DNA of 64,000 bases from Xanthomonas bromi (GCF_900092025.1 NZ_FLTX01000009.1:1-64000); one strand, 5' to 3'; shown: positions 11,003 through 19,971, counted from the stretch's first letter. A program made the numbers and translations. Notes: generated from the letters alone by a model not told the origin.

Positions 11003-11106
11003 GCAGTGATCTCCAAAGTGGGCGCAGCCGAACAGCGCACAGCGATACGACGGCGAACAGCGTCATACACGGTAAGACAGCGCAATGACGCGTAGCGACG
11101 CAGCGC

Positions 11107-11196
11107 TCATCGGGGATCGCCATAGAAAATGCCACGGCCACCGGTGGCGAAGTACACGCGACCAGGAAGTCGCGGGGCGCCGGTCACGCTCGGCCG
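11107..11196 (-). pseudogene. GH74 endo-xyloglucanase remnant (C-terminal end only)
   Basis: On the minus strand an in-frame stretch bounded by stops reads ...VTGAPRLPGRVYFATGGRGIFYGDPR and ends with TGA at 11107-11109. The segment GRVYFATGGRGIFYGD closely resembles the last beta-blade of GH74 xyloglucanases (GRVYIGTNGRGI type). Only about 29 codons remain; no start and no upstream catalytic blades exist between here and the receptor gene. It occupies the place, between the receptor and the acetylesterase, where related xyloglucan loci carry a full GH74 gene. I infer that an internal deletion removed nearly the whole gene. The fragment is too short for a statistical family call by eye, so the identification rests on motif plus location. 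Confidence 0.7.
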
Positions 11197-11199
11197 TCA

Positions 11200-11220
11200 T
11201 GCCAGACCAATGAAATATTC
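11200..11220 (-). promoter_or_regulatory. Promoter-like block, copy 1 (upstream of GH74 remnant and CE20 gene)
   Basis: On the minus strand this reads GAATATTTCATTGGTCTGGC followed by A. It matches the block at 14486-14505 before the receptor gene except for one inserted base and one substitution. It ends exactly where the GH74 remnant frame begins. It may be a -35 region or a regulator site shared by the two transcription units. No -10-like sequence follows at the usual distance in this copy. Confidence 0.5.
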
Positions 11221-11356
11221 CTGGAAAGGTTTCGCAGAACCTATAACAACGCCAGAAAACCCAGCACCTCTGCCATGACCAAGCCGGAACACCGGACCAG
11301 GCGTGGCGGGCTCAACTCTGCGAGCCCGCGCGCATCGACTGCATGATCGCGCGCGC

Positions 11357-14293
11357 TTACCAGTTCATGCGCAGCACCAACGAATAGCGCCGGTCGTTGA
11401 CGAACCAGCTGCGGGTGTACAGATGGTTGTCGACCTCGCCTCCGGTGTAGGACGTCGGCCCCATCAGCACCTTGGTCACCGTGTTGGTCAGATTGTTGGC
11501 CTGCACGCCGAGCTGCACATGCGGGTTGAAGCGGTAGAACGCCGAGGCATCGAGCTGGCCATAGTCGTCCGACCAGGTCGGCAACTTGGTCGACACATCG
11601 CTGGCGGTCAGCAGGTAACGCGAACGCCAGTTGTACGCCAGGCGCAGCGAAAGCGGTCCTTTCTCATAGATGCCAGCCAGGTTGTAGCTGCGCCGAGACA
11701 GACCTTCCAGCGGCAGGCTCACGCCGGTCACCGTGGTCTGGGTGTATGGGTCGGTGGCGGTGTTTACGCCGCCACTGCTGTCGACGAAGGTGAAGTTGGC
11801 ATTGACGCCGAAGCCGCTCAGCCAACCCGGCCATGCATCGAAGAACTGCGTATAGCCGTATTCGAAACCGCGGATGCGCCCCTTGTCCATGTTGTACGGG
11901 CGCGTCACCAGCCAGTCCTGTCCACCGTAGTTTTCAGTGACCGTCTGGTTGGAGAAGTAATCCTCGACGCTCTTGTAGAACAACGTCAGGTACATCATGT
12001 CGCTGGTGTCGAAGTACCACTCCAGCGCAGTGTCGTACTGGTTGGCCTTCATCGGCTGCAGATTCGGATTGCCGGCGGTACCGGTCCACCTGGACACAGT
12101 GCCGTTGGACTCGGTGTTTGCCGCCAGCAGCAGATAAGGCTGCAATTGCGTGTAGTCCGGGCGCGCCATCGCCTTGGACGCGGCGATGCGCCACTGCAGC
12201 GCATCGGAGAATTTGAAACGCATATTGAAGCTCGGCAGCACGTTGGTATAGCTGCCCTTGGCATTGTTGGCGAAGTACTGCCCGGTGTACTGCTCGCGCA
12301 GCGCTTGCGAACCCGCGCTTCCCGACAGATCGGGGAACTGGCCGTAGCCGTTGGCCTCGGTCCTGGTCTGCACGATGCGCACGCCGATATTGCCGTCCAC
12401 CGGCACGCCCAGCGCCTCGTCGTTACCGAAGTACATCACCGCGTAGGCGGCCTGGGTCCGTTCGAACTGGCGATTGATGTCCTGCAGTTGATACGTGTCC
12501 GGAGCCCAGCCCGACCCACGCAGCGCCACAATCTGCTCGATCATCTTCGAGGTGCCGGCATAATCCTTGACCGCAGCATCGCTCGGGAAATACAGCCTGT
12601 TGGGCACATCGATCTTGCCGCGGAACAGGTTGGAATACGCATACAACTGCGAAGAGCCGGTCATGTAGGTAGCCAGGTCGGCCAACCCAGTCCCATTCGC
12701 GCTCCCGGGAATCTGCGCCCAGTTATCGCTGATCACACCCCAGTTGTAGCCGGAGTTCTTGTTGATCTGGGTGCGGTCGGTGGCGCGGATGCCGGCACGG
12801 AACGTACGCAGCCAGGAACTGTCGTCGAAGGCGTATTCCAGGTCGAAGCGCGTGGCCAACTCGCGGCCGCGATTCTTCGCCAGGTGGTCCATCGCCGCAC
12901 TCCAGAAATAGTTGGATGGGTTGGTGGTGTAGGTGCTGTCGGCAATCGCCACGGATGGATATTTTCCGCTGAGATCCACGTTCAGACCCGGCAGATAGAT
13001 GGAATCGAACAGGGTGAAGTCCAGCGAATCGCTCTCGGAGCGCACCAACTGCATATCGCCGCGCACGGTGAGCTTGCTGGTGAGCTTGTGGGTGAAGCCG
13101 CCGGACAGATCCGAGGTAGTCGTGCGCTGTTGCGAATAGCGGTTGTTGGTGTAGAAGCGCACGCCATCGTTGCCGGTGACGTTGCCGCGCCAGGAACTGG
13201 ACGTCGGCGAGCCGCTGACGAAGCGGCCGTCGGCATCGTAGGTGAACCTGGTCCCGGGAGCCGGACCAATCGCATTGGTGTCGTCGTTGAAAAACGCTGC
13301 GCGTTCCTGCCAGTTCATGTCGTAGCTGGAACGCATGTACTGCACATAGATCTCGGTGTCGTCGCTGGGACGCCACTGGAACGCGCCGGCCACACCGTTG
13401 CGCTTACGCTCGAAATCAAGCTGCCGCCAGTTGACGCCGCCGGGGACGTAGACCTTGTCGAAGTTGGTCCCCTCCAGCAGCGCCGCATCGGTGCGGCGCA
13501 CGAACGGCTCGACCTGGATGCCATCGCTGGGGGTGGCCAGTTCCGACTGCGCCACATCCACCATCAAGCCCATCTCGCCGATGCCGGTAGTCCAACGATC
13601 GCTGAATAGAAACGAGCCAGACGGTTTGTAGGTCTTGCTGAAATCGCCGTAGTTCTCGTCGGCGGTAACGCCGATCACCCGACCCGGCTGGTCGAATGGC
13701 ATGCGCGTACGCAGGTTGACCGTGCCACCAAGACCGCCCTCGATGATCTCGGCCGACGGGTTCTTGTACACGTCCACGCCCGCCATCAACTCCGCAGGCA
13801 CATCCTCGAAACTCAGACCGCGGCCGCTGGCCGCGCTGAAGCTGTCGCGGCCATTGAGTTCGCCGCGCACCTGGGTCATGCCACGGATCATCACGCCGCT
13901 GCCTTCGGCAGAAAAGTGGTCCGGATCGTTACGCGCCATGAAGTGATCGATGGTCACGCCGCTCACCCGTTGCAGGGTTTCGGTGACGCTGCGGTCCGGC
14001 AGCGCGCCGATATCCTCGGCGCTGACCGAATCGACGATCTGTTCGGCATCGTGCTTGATCGACTGCGACTTGATCAGGCTGGCGCGCACGCCGCGCACTT
14101 CGACCGCATCCAGGTCGGTGGCGCTGCCGGCACGGCTTGAGGAGGCATCCTTGGACGACTGCGCCTGCTGGGCATAGACCGGCGCAGCGAGCAACAGCCC
14201 GATGCTGATGGTCATGGCGGAACGACGCAACGATGGCAAACGACGGGCAAGCACGCCCGTACCTGCCGAGGCATGGCTGGAACACTGGTACAT
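11357..14293 (-). CDS. TonB-dependent outer-membrane receptor (xyloglucan oligosaccharide uptake)
   Basis: A 978-residue TonB-dependent transporter. The signal peptide spans residues 1-41 (LLLAAPVYA-QQ), a short linker carries a TonB-box-like DLDAVEVRG, the plug covers roughly residues 75-195 (motifs DIGALPDRSVTETLQRVSGV and VMIRGMTQVRGELNGRD), and the rest is the beta-barrel, ending in the aromatic-terminated strand YSLVLRMNW expected for outer-membrane insertion. ATG at 14291-14293 has a strong GGGAGG site. As the first gene of the xyloglucan locus it most likely imports large xyloglucan oligosaccharides. A 17-bp palindrome (14515-14531) and a promoter-like block (14486-14505) lie upstream, so control by the adjacent LysR regulator is plausible. 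Substrate is inferred from neighbours only. Confidence 0.9.
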   Translation of the reverse strand: MYQCSSHASAGTGVLARRLPSLRRSAMTISIGLLLAAPVYAQQAQSSKDASSSRAGSATDLDAVEVRGVRASLIKSQSIKHDAEQIVDSVSAEDIGALPDRSVTETLQRVSGVTIDHFMARNDPDHFSAEGSGVMIRGMTQVRGELNGRDSFSAASGRGLSFEDVPAELMAGVDVYKNPSAEIIEGGLGGTVNLRTRMPFDQPGRVIGVTADENYGDFSKTYKPSGSFLFSDRWTTGIGEMGLMVDVAQSELATPSDGIQVEPFVRRTDAALLEGTNFDKVYVPGGVNWRQLDFERKRNGVAGAFQWRPSDDTEIYVQYMRSSYDMNWQERAAFFNDDTNAIGPAPGTRFTYDADGRFVSGSPTSSSWRGNVTGNDGVRFYTNNRYSQQRTTTSDLSGGFTHKLTSKLTVRGDMQLVRSESDSLDFTLFDSIYLPGLNVDLSGKYPSVAIADSTYTTNPSNYFWSAAMDHLAKNRGRELATRFDLEYAFDDSSWLRTFRAGIRATDRTQINKNSGYNWGVISDNWAQIPGSANGTGLADLATYMTGSSQLYAYSNLFRGKIDVPNRLYFPSDAAVKDYAGTSKMIEQIVALRGSGWAPDTYQLQDINRQFERTQAAYAVMYFGNDEALGVPVDGNIGVRIVQTRTEANGYGQFPDLSGSAGSQALREQYTGQYFANNAKGSYTNVLPSFNMRFKFSDALQWRIAASKAMARPDYTQLQPYLLLAANTESNGTVSRWTGTAGNPNLQPMKANQYDTALEWYFDTSDMMYLTLFYKSVEDYFSNQTVTENYGGQDWLVTRPYNMDKGRIRGFEYGYTQFFDAWPGWLSGFGVNANFTFVDSSGGVNTATDPYTQTTVTGVSLPLEGLSRRSYNLAGIYEKGPLSLRLAYNWRSRYLLTASDVSTKLPTWSDDYGQLDASAFYRFNPHVQLGVQANNLTNTVTKVLMGPTSYTGGEVDNHLYTRSWFVNDRRYSLVLRMNW

Positions 14294-14485
14294 CTGAATC
14301 CCTCCCAGGACGCAAGACGATTGAAACGGGTTGTCGCGGCGCAGAGGCGCCGCGTGATCACGCGAAAAACGGGCGATGTCGCCCGTGATTTCCCTCCAGC
14401 AAGCGGCTTGGCCGCCAATCGCGTGCCCGACGTTACGTGCGCTTCAGCGTGCGATCTCGCACACACATATAGGCGCGCGGACTAG

Positions 14486-14505
14486 TGCCAGCCAATGAAA
14501 AATTC
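14486..14505 (-). promoter_or_regulatory. Promoter-like block, copy 2 (upstream of receptor gene)
   Basis: Minus strand reads GAATTTTTCATTGGCTGGCA, nearly identical to 11200-11220. TTGGCT could be a -35 element with TATATG about 18 bases downstream as -10. The block lies between the palindrome at 14515-14531 and the receptor start, as an activated promoter would be placed. Confidence 0.5.
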
Positions 14506-14514
14506 ACAAGCTGT

Positions 14515-14531
14515 TATTCCACGGCGGAATA
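14515..14531. promoter_or_regulatory. Candidate LysR operator, perfect copy
   Basis: Perfect dyad TATTCC-ACGGC-GGAATA, containing a T-N11-A core typical of LysR-type operators. It lies between the stop of the LysR gene and the receptor promoter. A second copy with two changes is at 15541-15557. A weak terminator hairpin for the LysR gene is an alternative reading. Confidence 0.55.
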
Positions 14532-14548
14532 GCAACGAAAGAGCTTGA

Positions 14549-15520
14549 TCAGACAAGCGATTCCGACCCGCGTAAAGCGGGATACAAACGCCGTGCAGTA
14601 GTGCGCAATGCCTGCAAAATGCGTTCGGCACCAGGCGGGAGAACATAATCGCGCCGACGGATGATGCCGAACGATTCCATCCGCACCCCCAGCTCGATCG
14701 GCAGCACGGTGAGCAACTTGGCCTGGATCAGCGGCGCCACCGATTCCACCGGCAGAGCGGTCAGCATGTCGGTGCCGCGCAACAGCGTGGCGGTCACTGG
14801 CAACGACGACGTCTCGATGGCGTTGGTCGGCGTCTGCACGCCATGTTCCATGAACATCGAATCCAGCCGCGCGCGCAACACGCTGTCGGCGGGCGGCAGG
14901 ATCCAGCCATGCCTTACCAGATCGGCATGTTGCAGGCCGGCGCGGCTGGCCAGCGGGTGGCCGGCACGCGCGATCACCGAATGCGGTTCGTCGGCCAGCG
15001 GTTCGAACTCCAGCTCGCCCACGCCTTCCGGCCCCAGGATGCGGCCGATCACGATGTCCAGCTGACCATCCAGCAACTTGGCCACCAGCGGGCGGCTGTA
15101 GTCCATTTCCACCCGCACCAGGATGTCTGGGAACTCGCGCTTCACCTCGGCGATCGCCTGCGGCACCAGATTGGTGCCCGGATTGACCACGGTGCCGATC
15201 GAGGCTTGGCCCATGCGCCCGGCGCGCAGTGCAGCGATTTCTTCCTGTGCCCGACCAATCTCGGACATCGCTGCGCGCGCACGCCGGATCAATACGTGGC
15301 CATACCAGGTGGGCTCAACGCCACGGGCATGCCGCTCGAATAATTTCACCCCCAGCATGTCTTCCATTTCTGCCAGCAGCTTGGACGCCGCGGGTTGCGT
15401 CATGCTGGCGGCCTCAGCCGCACGCAAGACCGAACGCTGTTCGTGCAAATGCAGCAGTAGCAGGAGCTGGCGCGTCTTCAGCCGGGCTGCGTTGAACCAG
15501 GGAGTACTGGAGTTTGCCAT
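14549..15520 (-). CDS. LysR-type transcriptional regulator (GbpR/GalR-like)
   Basis: A 323-residue LysR regulator with an N-terminal winged helix-turn-helix (LRAAEAASMTQPAASKLLAEMEDMLGVKLFERHARGVEPT) and a periplasmic-binding-like effector domain. The N-terminal sequence resembles galactose-binding-protein regulators (GbpR group), which respond to sugars or sugar acids. It lies between the receptor gene and, divergently, the galactonate operon. I chose ATG at 15518-15520 because it leaves the palindrome at 15541-15557 in the promoter; GTG at 15584-15586 with a GGGGAG site would add 22 residues and place the palindrome inside the coding region. Likely targets are the receptor gene, its own promoter and perhaps the dgo operon. 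Confidence 0.88.
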   Translation of the reverse strand: MANSSTPWFNAARLKTRQLLLLLHLHEQRSVLRAAEAASMTQPAASKLLAEMEDMLGVKLFERHARGVEPTWYGHVLIRRARAAMSEIGRAQEEIAALRAGRMGQASIGTVVNPGTNLVPQAIAEVKREFPDILVRVEMDYSRPLVAKLLDGQLDIVIGRILGPEGVGELEFEPLADEPHSVIARAGHPLASRAGLQHADLVRHGWILPPADSVLRARLDSMFMEHGVQTPTNAIETSSLPVTATLLRGTDMLTALPVESVAPLIQAKLLTVLPIELGVRMESFGIIRRRDYVLPPGAERILQALRTTARRLYPALRGSESLV

Positions 15521-15540
15521 AGCGTGCGGTTGCGGCTGTG

Positions 15541-15557
15541 TATTCGACGGAGGAATA
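15541..15557. promoter_or_regulatory. Candidate LysR operator, second copy
   Basis: Sequence TATTCGACGGAGGAATA is identical at 15 of 17 positions to the perfect palindrome at 14515-14531. It ends 21 bp upstream of the preferred LysR start, a position suited to autoregulation. The rest of the spacer between the LysR gene and dgoA (15587-15932) shows no third copy and no gene. Confidence 0.5.
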
Positions 15558-15932
15558 GAATATGCCGAAAATTTCATTTGCAGCACATATCTCCCCGGGC
15601 GAGGCTATCGAATGCCGCAGCAGGAGCCCCGCTCTCCCGGGCGCGGTGAGTACAGACGTGAACTGCACGGCATCGGGCAGCAGCACGCATGCCATATATG
15701 CGGAGGTGGACGACGATGACGGCATTTTGCCTGCCGGTTGCGGGTCGTAAGACGGCACACGCGAGTCCGGGTGGCGCTTGCCGAGGCCGCAGGTCAAGTC
15801 TTCGTCGCCGCATGTCCTTGTCCGGATCTGCGCGTCAGCCCCGCTTACCGCGCCACGCAGTCGTGCAGTTCCACCGATGTTGCCCCCACCCGGTCGCCAA
15901 CCGCCGCTCTCCGCTCTACCGCGAGTAACCGA

Positions 15933-16565
15933 ATGACGTCAGATACCACCGCCAGCCCGTTTGTCATGCCCCTGGTCGCCATCCTGCGCGGCATCACGCC
16001 GGAACAGACGCTCGACCATGTCGGCGCGCTGATCGACGCCGGCTTCGATGCGATCGAAATCCCGCTCAACTCGCCGCGCTGGGCCGAGAGCATCGCCCTG
16101 GCCCAGCAGACCTTCGGCGACCGCGCCTGGATCGGCGCCGGCACCGTGTTACGCAATGAAGACGTCGACACCCTGGTAGAGATCGGCGCGCGCTTCATCG
16201 TCACGCCCAACACGCGCCCGTCGCTGATCCGCCACGCGGTGTCGCGCGGTCTGACCGTGGTGGCCGGTTTCGCCACCGCCAGTGAGGCATTCGATGCCAT
16301 CGACGCCGGCGCAACCATTCTCAAGCTGTTCCCGGCAGCGACCTATGGCGCCGCGCATGTGCGCGCACTGCGCTCGGTGCTGCCCACTCACATCCCGGTC
16401 TATGTGGTCGGCGGCGTCAGCCCGCAGACCCTGGCAGGCTTCATCGCCCAGGGCGCCGCCGGCGCCGGCATCGGCGGCGAACTGTACAAACCCGGCCAAT
16501 CGCTCGAAACAACCCAGACGCATGCACGCGCGTTCGTACAGACCTACCAGGAACTGCAAGGATGA
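15933..16565 (+). CDS. dgoA: 2-dehydro-3-deoxy-6-phosphogalactonate aldolase
   Basis: Splits 2-keto-3-deoxy-6-phosphogalactonate into pyruvate and glyceraldehyde-3-phosphate, the last step of the DeLey-Doudoroff pathway. The 210-residue protein is a class I KDPG/KDPGal aldolase with Glu42 in AIEIPLNSP and the Schiff-base Lys131 in [12 protein letters not shown] phosphate-binding loop follows in [10 protein letters not shown]. The ATG at 15933-15935 lies in a frame that extends upstream without homology, so the start is set by the beginning of family similarity. It is the first gene of the operon and overlaps dgoD by four bases. Confidence 0.92.
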   Translation: MTSDTTASPFVMPLVAILRGITPEQTLDHVGALIDAGFDAIEIPLNSPRWAESIALAQQTFGDRAWIGAGTVLRNEDVDTLVEIGARFIVTPNTRPSLIRHAVSRGLTVVAGFATASEAFDAIDAGATILKLFPAATYGAAHVRALRSVLPTHIPVYVVGGVSPQTLAGFIAQGAAGAGIGGELYKPGQSLETTQTHARAFVQTYQELQG

Positions 16566-17710
16566 AGATCACCCGCCTCACCACCTACCATGCCGCACCG
16601 CGCTGGCTGTTCCTCAAGGTCGAAACCGACGAGGGCATCACCGGTTGGGGCGAGCCGGTCATCGAAGGCCGCGCGCGTTCGGTGGAGGCCGCCGTGCACG
16701 AACTGGCCGGCTATGTCGTCGGCAAGGATCCGGCGCGCATCAACGACCTGTGGCAGACCATGTACCGCGCCGGGTTCTACCGCGGCGGCGCCATCCTGAT
16801 GAGCGCCATCGCCGGCATCGATCAGGCCCTGTGGGACATCAAGGGCAAGGCGCTGGGCGTGCCGGTGTACGAACTGCTGGGCGGGCTGGTGCGCGACCGC
16901 ATGAAGACCTACCGCTGGGTCGGCGGCGACCGCCCGGGCGCCATCATCCAGCAGATCACCGACTACCGGGCATTGGGTTTCGACACCTTCAAGTTCAACG
17001 GCACCGAAGAAATGAAGCTGATCGACAGCGCGCGTGCGGTCGACGCAGCCGTGGTCAAGGTCGCCGAAATCCGCGAAGCCTTCGGCAACGCCATCGACTT
17101 CGGCATCGACTTCCATGGCCGCGTCGGCGCACCGATGGCCAAGGCGCTGCTGCGCGAACTCGAACCGTTCAAACCGCTGTTCGTCGAAGAACCGGTGCTG
17201 GCCGAACAGGCCGAGTACTACCCGCGCCTGGCTGCCAGCACCTCGATTCCGCTGGCGGCCGGCGAGCGCATGTTCTCGCGCTTCGAATTCAAGAACGTGC
17301 TGTGCGCCGGCGGTATCGGCATGGTGCAACCGGACCTGTCGCATGCCGGCGGCATCACCGAATGCGTCAAGATCGCCGCGATGGCCGAAGCCTACGATGT
17401 CGGCTTCGCACCGCACTGCCCGCTCGGCCCGATCGCGCTGGCTGCGTGCCTGCACGTGGACTTCGTCTCGCACAACGCGGTGCTGCAGGAACAGAGCATC
17501 GGCATCCATTACAACGAAGGCGCGGACCTGCTCGATTACGTCATCAACAAAGACGATTTTCAGTGCGTGGAGGGCAGCATTGCCGCCCTGCCCAAGCCCG
17601 GGCTCGGTGTGGAGATCGACGAAGCCATGCTCAAGCGCGCAAACGAAAACCCGCCCGACTGGCGCAACCCGGTCTGGCGCCACACCGACGGCAGTATCGC
17701 CGAATGGTGA
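16562..17710 (+). CDS. dgoD: D-galactonate dehydratase
   Basis: Dehydrates D-galactonate to 2-keto-3-deoxygalactonate. This 382-residue enolase-superfamily enzyme shows the Mg2+ and catalytic residues in order: Asp and His in [10 protein letters not shown], Glu in LFVEEPVL, Glu in [10 protein letters not shown], and the base His in [10 protein letters not shown]. Its N-terminus ([20 protein letters not shown]) and length are typical of the family. It starts in the overlap ATGA with dgoA and its end overlaps the lactonase start by seven bases, so the four dgo genes are probably co-translated. Confidence 0.93.
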   Translation: MKITRLTTYHAAPRWLFLKVETDEGITGWGEPVIEGRARSVEAAVHELAGYVVGKDPARINDLWQTMYRAGFYRGGAILMSAIAGIDQALWDIKGKALGVPVYELLGGLVRDRMKTYRWVGGDRPGAIIQQITDYRALGFDTFKFNGTEEMKLIDSARAVDAAVVKVAEIREAFGNAIDFGIDFHGRVGAPMAKALLRELEPFKPLFVEEPVLAEQAEYYPRLAASTSIPLAAGERMFSRFEFKNVLCAGGIGMVQPDLSHAGGITECVKIAAMAEAYDVGFAPHCPLGPIALAACLHVDFVSHNAVLQEQSIGIHYNEGADLLDYVINKDDFQCVEGSIAALPKPGLGVEIDEAMLKRANENPPDWRNPVWRHTDGSIAEW

Positions 17711-18615
17711 GCACGCCCGAACATACCGCCGTACTGGCGGTCGACAGCCGCTGCACGCATGGCGAAGGCGTGCTGTGGTGCGCACAGCGCCAGGCGCTGT
17801 ACTGGGTCGACATCAGTGAAAAACGCCTGTGGCGGCACCATCCGGCCACTGCGCATACGCGCTACTGGGTGCTACCCGACCGCCCCGGCTGCATCGGCCT
17901 GATGGACGATGGCCGCATCCTGATCGCGTTGGCCAAGGCGATCGGCATTGTCGCCCCGAACAATGTCGAAGAAGACGTACTGCCCTTCGAAAAACTGGCC
18001 GATGTGGAAGCCGACAACCCGCTCACGCGCAGCAACGATGGCCGCGCCGATCGCGACGGCAACTTCGTGTTCGGCACCATGGACGAGCACGACACCAAGG
18101 CCGCGCGTGGGGCGATGTACCAGTTCTCGCTGCAACACGGCTTGCGCGCATTGCCGCTGCCGCGGGTGTCGATCCCCAACTCGATCTGCTTCAGCCTCGA
18201 CGGCCGCACGCTGTATTACTGCGATTCGGTGCGCCAGCAGATCCTGTGCTGCGATTACGACGCGGAGACTGCGCAGACCAGCAACACACGCGTGTTCACC
18301 ACGCTGGACCGGGACGATGCCGAACCGGACGGCTCGATCATCGATGCCGAAGGCCATCTGTGGAATGCGCAATGGCGCGCCTCGCGCGTGGTGCGCTACC
18401 GCCCCGATGGCAGCGTGGAGCGCATCGTGCACCTGCCGGTCAAGCATCCCACCTGCAGCGCCTTCGGTGGCGCAGCGCTGGATCGTCTGCACGTGATCAG
18501 CTCGCGTCTGGACCACAGCGCCGAAGAGCTGGCCCGCACCCCTGAAACCGGCAGTCTGTACCTGTGCGATCTGCCGGTCACGGGCCTGCCAGAAAGCCTG
18601 GTGGCCAGCGCGTGA
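17704..18615 (+). CDS. SMP-30/gluconolactonase family lactonase (probable galactonolactonase)
   Basis: A 303-residue six-bladed propeller hydrolase of the SMP-30/regucalcin family. It should open D-galactono-lactone to D-galactonate, feeding dgoD. The metal-binding Glu is in CTHGEGVLW, the conserved substrate loop is [19 protein letters not shown], and later metal ligands fall in [11 protein letters not shown] and [13 protein letters not shown]. The ATG at 17704-17706 lies inside the end of dgoD. Its place within a galactonate operon is the reason to prefer galactonolactone over other lactones. A galactose dehydrogenase is needed upstream of this step and is not in the window. Confidence 0.87.
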   Translation: MVSTPEHTAVLAVDSRCTHGEGVLWCAQRQALYWVDISEKRLWRHHPATAHTRYWVLPDRPGCIGLMDDGRILIALAKAIGIVAPNNVEEDVLPFEKLADVEADNPLTRSNDGRADRDGNFVFGTMDEHDTKAARGAMYQFSLQHGLRALPLPRVSIPNSICFSLDGRTLYYCDSVRQQILCCDYDAETAQTSNTRVFTTLDRDDAEPDGSIIDAEGHLWNAQWRASRVVRYRPDGSVERIVHLPVKHPTCSAFGGAALDRLHVISSRLDHSAEELARTPETGSLYLCDLPVTGLPESLVASA

Positions 18616-19490
18616 TCGCCATCGACTGGGGCACCAGCAGCCTGCGTGGCTATCTGCTCGATGCCAACGGCAAGGTGCTTGACCAGCGACGCGGCAGCGA
18701 CGGCATCCTGGCCTGCCAGGGTCGCTTCGCCGAGGTGCTGGCAGGCTTGGTCGACGGCTGGGACGGCCCGCTACTGCTTTCGGGCATGATCGGCAGCCGC
18801 AATGGCTGGGTCGAACAACCCTATCTATCCTGCCCCGCAGACACCGATTCGCTCGCCCAGGCGATGCGCAACCACGACCACCTGCTACCGGGCCGCACGC
18901 TGTGGTTCGTGCCCGGCGTGAGCACCGGCGAACAGGCGGGCGTGCCGGATGTGATGCGTGGCGAAGAAACCCAGCTGGTCGGGCTGATCGCCGCACTCGG
19001 CGATGGCGCGCATGTCGCCTGCCTGCCCGGCACGCACAGCAAGTGGGCACGGATCGCCAACGGCCACCTGACCGGGTTCGCCACGGTCATGACCGGGGAG
19101 TTGTACGCCGTGCTGCGTCAGCACAGCATCCTCGGCAAGCTGATGTATGACGATCACGCCGAGCTGGACACTGCGGCGTTCCTGCAAGGTGTGGACCGCA
19201 GCACCGAGCCCGGTGGACTCAGTCACCACGTGTTCGGCGCCCGCACGCTCGGCCTGTTCGAACGCCTGTCCTCCGCGGCGCTGCCGTCCTATCTCTCGGG
19301 CCTGCTGATCGGTCACGAACTGCGCGAGCACCGCGGCACCCACGCCACCGTGCATCTGGTCGGCAGCCCTGGTCTGGCGCAGCGCTATGCGTTGGCACTG
19401 CAGCACCTGGGCGTCGACAGCCAGCTGCATCCCGAAGATCTGGCTGCGGCGGGGTTGTTCGCACTGGCCAGGCGGCGCGGATTGGCCTGA
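18612..19490 (+). CDS. dgoK: 2-keto-3-deoxygalactonate kinase
   Basis: Phosphorylates 2-keto-3-deoxygalactonate at O6, giving the substrate of DgoA. The 292-residue DgoK-family protein begins with the ASKHA phosphate loop [17 protein letters not shown] and contains the family segments SGMIGSRNGWVE, MRGEETQLVG and CLPGTHSKWARI. The start is GTG at 18612-18614, overlapping the TGA of the lactonase gene in GTGA. It ends the operon; 81 bp separate it from fdxA. Confidence 0.92.
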   Translation: MIAIDWGTSSLRGYLLDANGKVLDQRRGSDGILACQGRFAEVLAGLVDGWDGPLLLSGMIGSRNGWVEQPYLSCPADTDSLAQAMRNHDHLLPGRTLWFVPGVSTGEQAGVPDVMRGEETQLVGLIAALGDGAHVACLPGTHSKWARIANGHLTGFATVMTGELYAVLRQHSILGKLMYDDHAELDTAAFLQGVDRSTEPGGLSHHVFGARTLGLFERLSSAALPSYLSGLLIGHELREHRGTHATVHLVGSPGLAQRYALALQHLGVDSQLHPEDLAAAGLFALARRRGLA

Positions 19491-19571
19491 CAAGCCAACA
19501 GCCAACATCGACAACCCCACACCCATCACGCGACTGCTTTAGAATTGGCAGGCTAATCGCCGGATTCTGCC

Positions 19572-19895
19572 ATGCCTTTTGTTGTCACCGAAAACTGCAT
19601 CAAGTGCAAATACACCGACTGCGTCGAGGTCTGTCCGGTGGATTGCTTCCACGTCGGCCCGAACTTCCTGGTCATCGATCCGGACGAGTGCATCGATTGC
19701 ACCCTGTGCGAGCCGGAATGCCCCGCCAATGCGATCTACCCGGAAGATGACGTTCCCGCCGGCCAGGAGGCCTTCGTCGCGCTCAACGCCGAACTGGCCA
19801 AGGCCTGGCCGGTGCTGACCGTGCGCCAGGAGCCCCTGCCCGATGCCGCCGAATGGGATGGCAAGCCGAACAAGTTGCCGTTGCTGCAGCGCTAA
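19572..19895 (+). CDS. fdxA: Seven-iron ferredoxin
   Basis: A 107-residue FdxA-type ferredoxin. Cysteines at 9, 12, 17, 21, 25, 40, 43, 46 and 50 follow the [3Fe-4S][4Fe-4S] pattern of Azotobacter ferredoxin I, shifted by one residue, so it should carry one cluster of each kind and shuttle electrons in the cytoplasm. The C-terminal extension ([18 protein letters not shown]) is usual for this group. It has its own upstream spacer and a strong hairpin 77 bp after the stop, so it is probably monocistronic. Confidence 0.95.
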   Translation: MPFVVTENCIKCKYTDCVEVCPVDCFHVGPNFLVIDPDECIDCTLCEPECPANAIYPEDDVPAGQEAFVALNAELAKAWPVLTVRQEPLPDAAEWDGKPNKLPLLQR

Positions 19896-19971
19896 GCTGC
19901 ATCAGCAGAGGCGACGCAGCCGGACCACCGCGCGCGTCCCGCAAAGCAACCGCAGGCAGCACCGCACCAAC

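Noticed and set aside
14486-14505. TGGCA in the shared block as a sigma-54 -24/-12 promoter
   Set aside because: The TTGC element expected about five bases after TGGCAC is missing in both copies.
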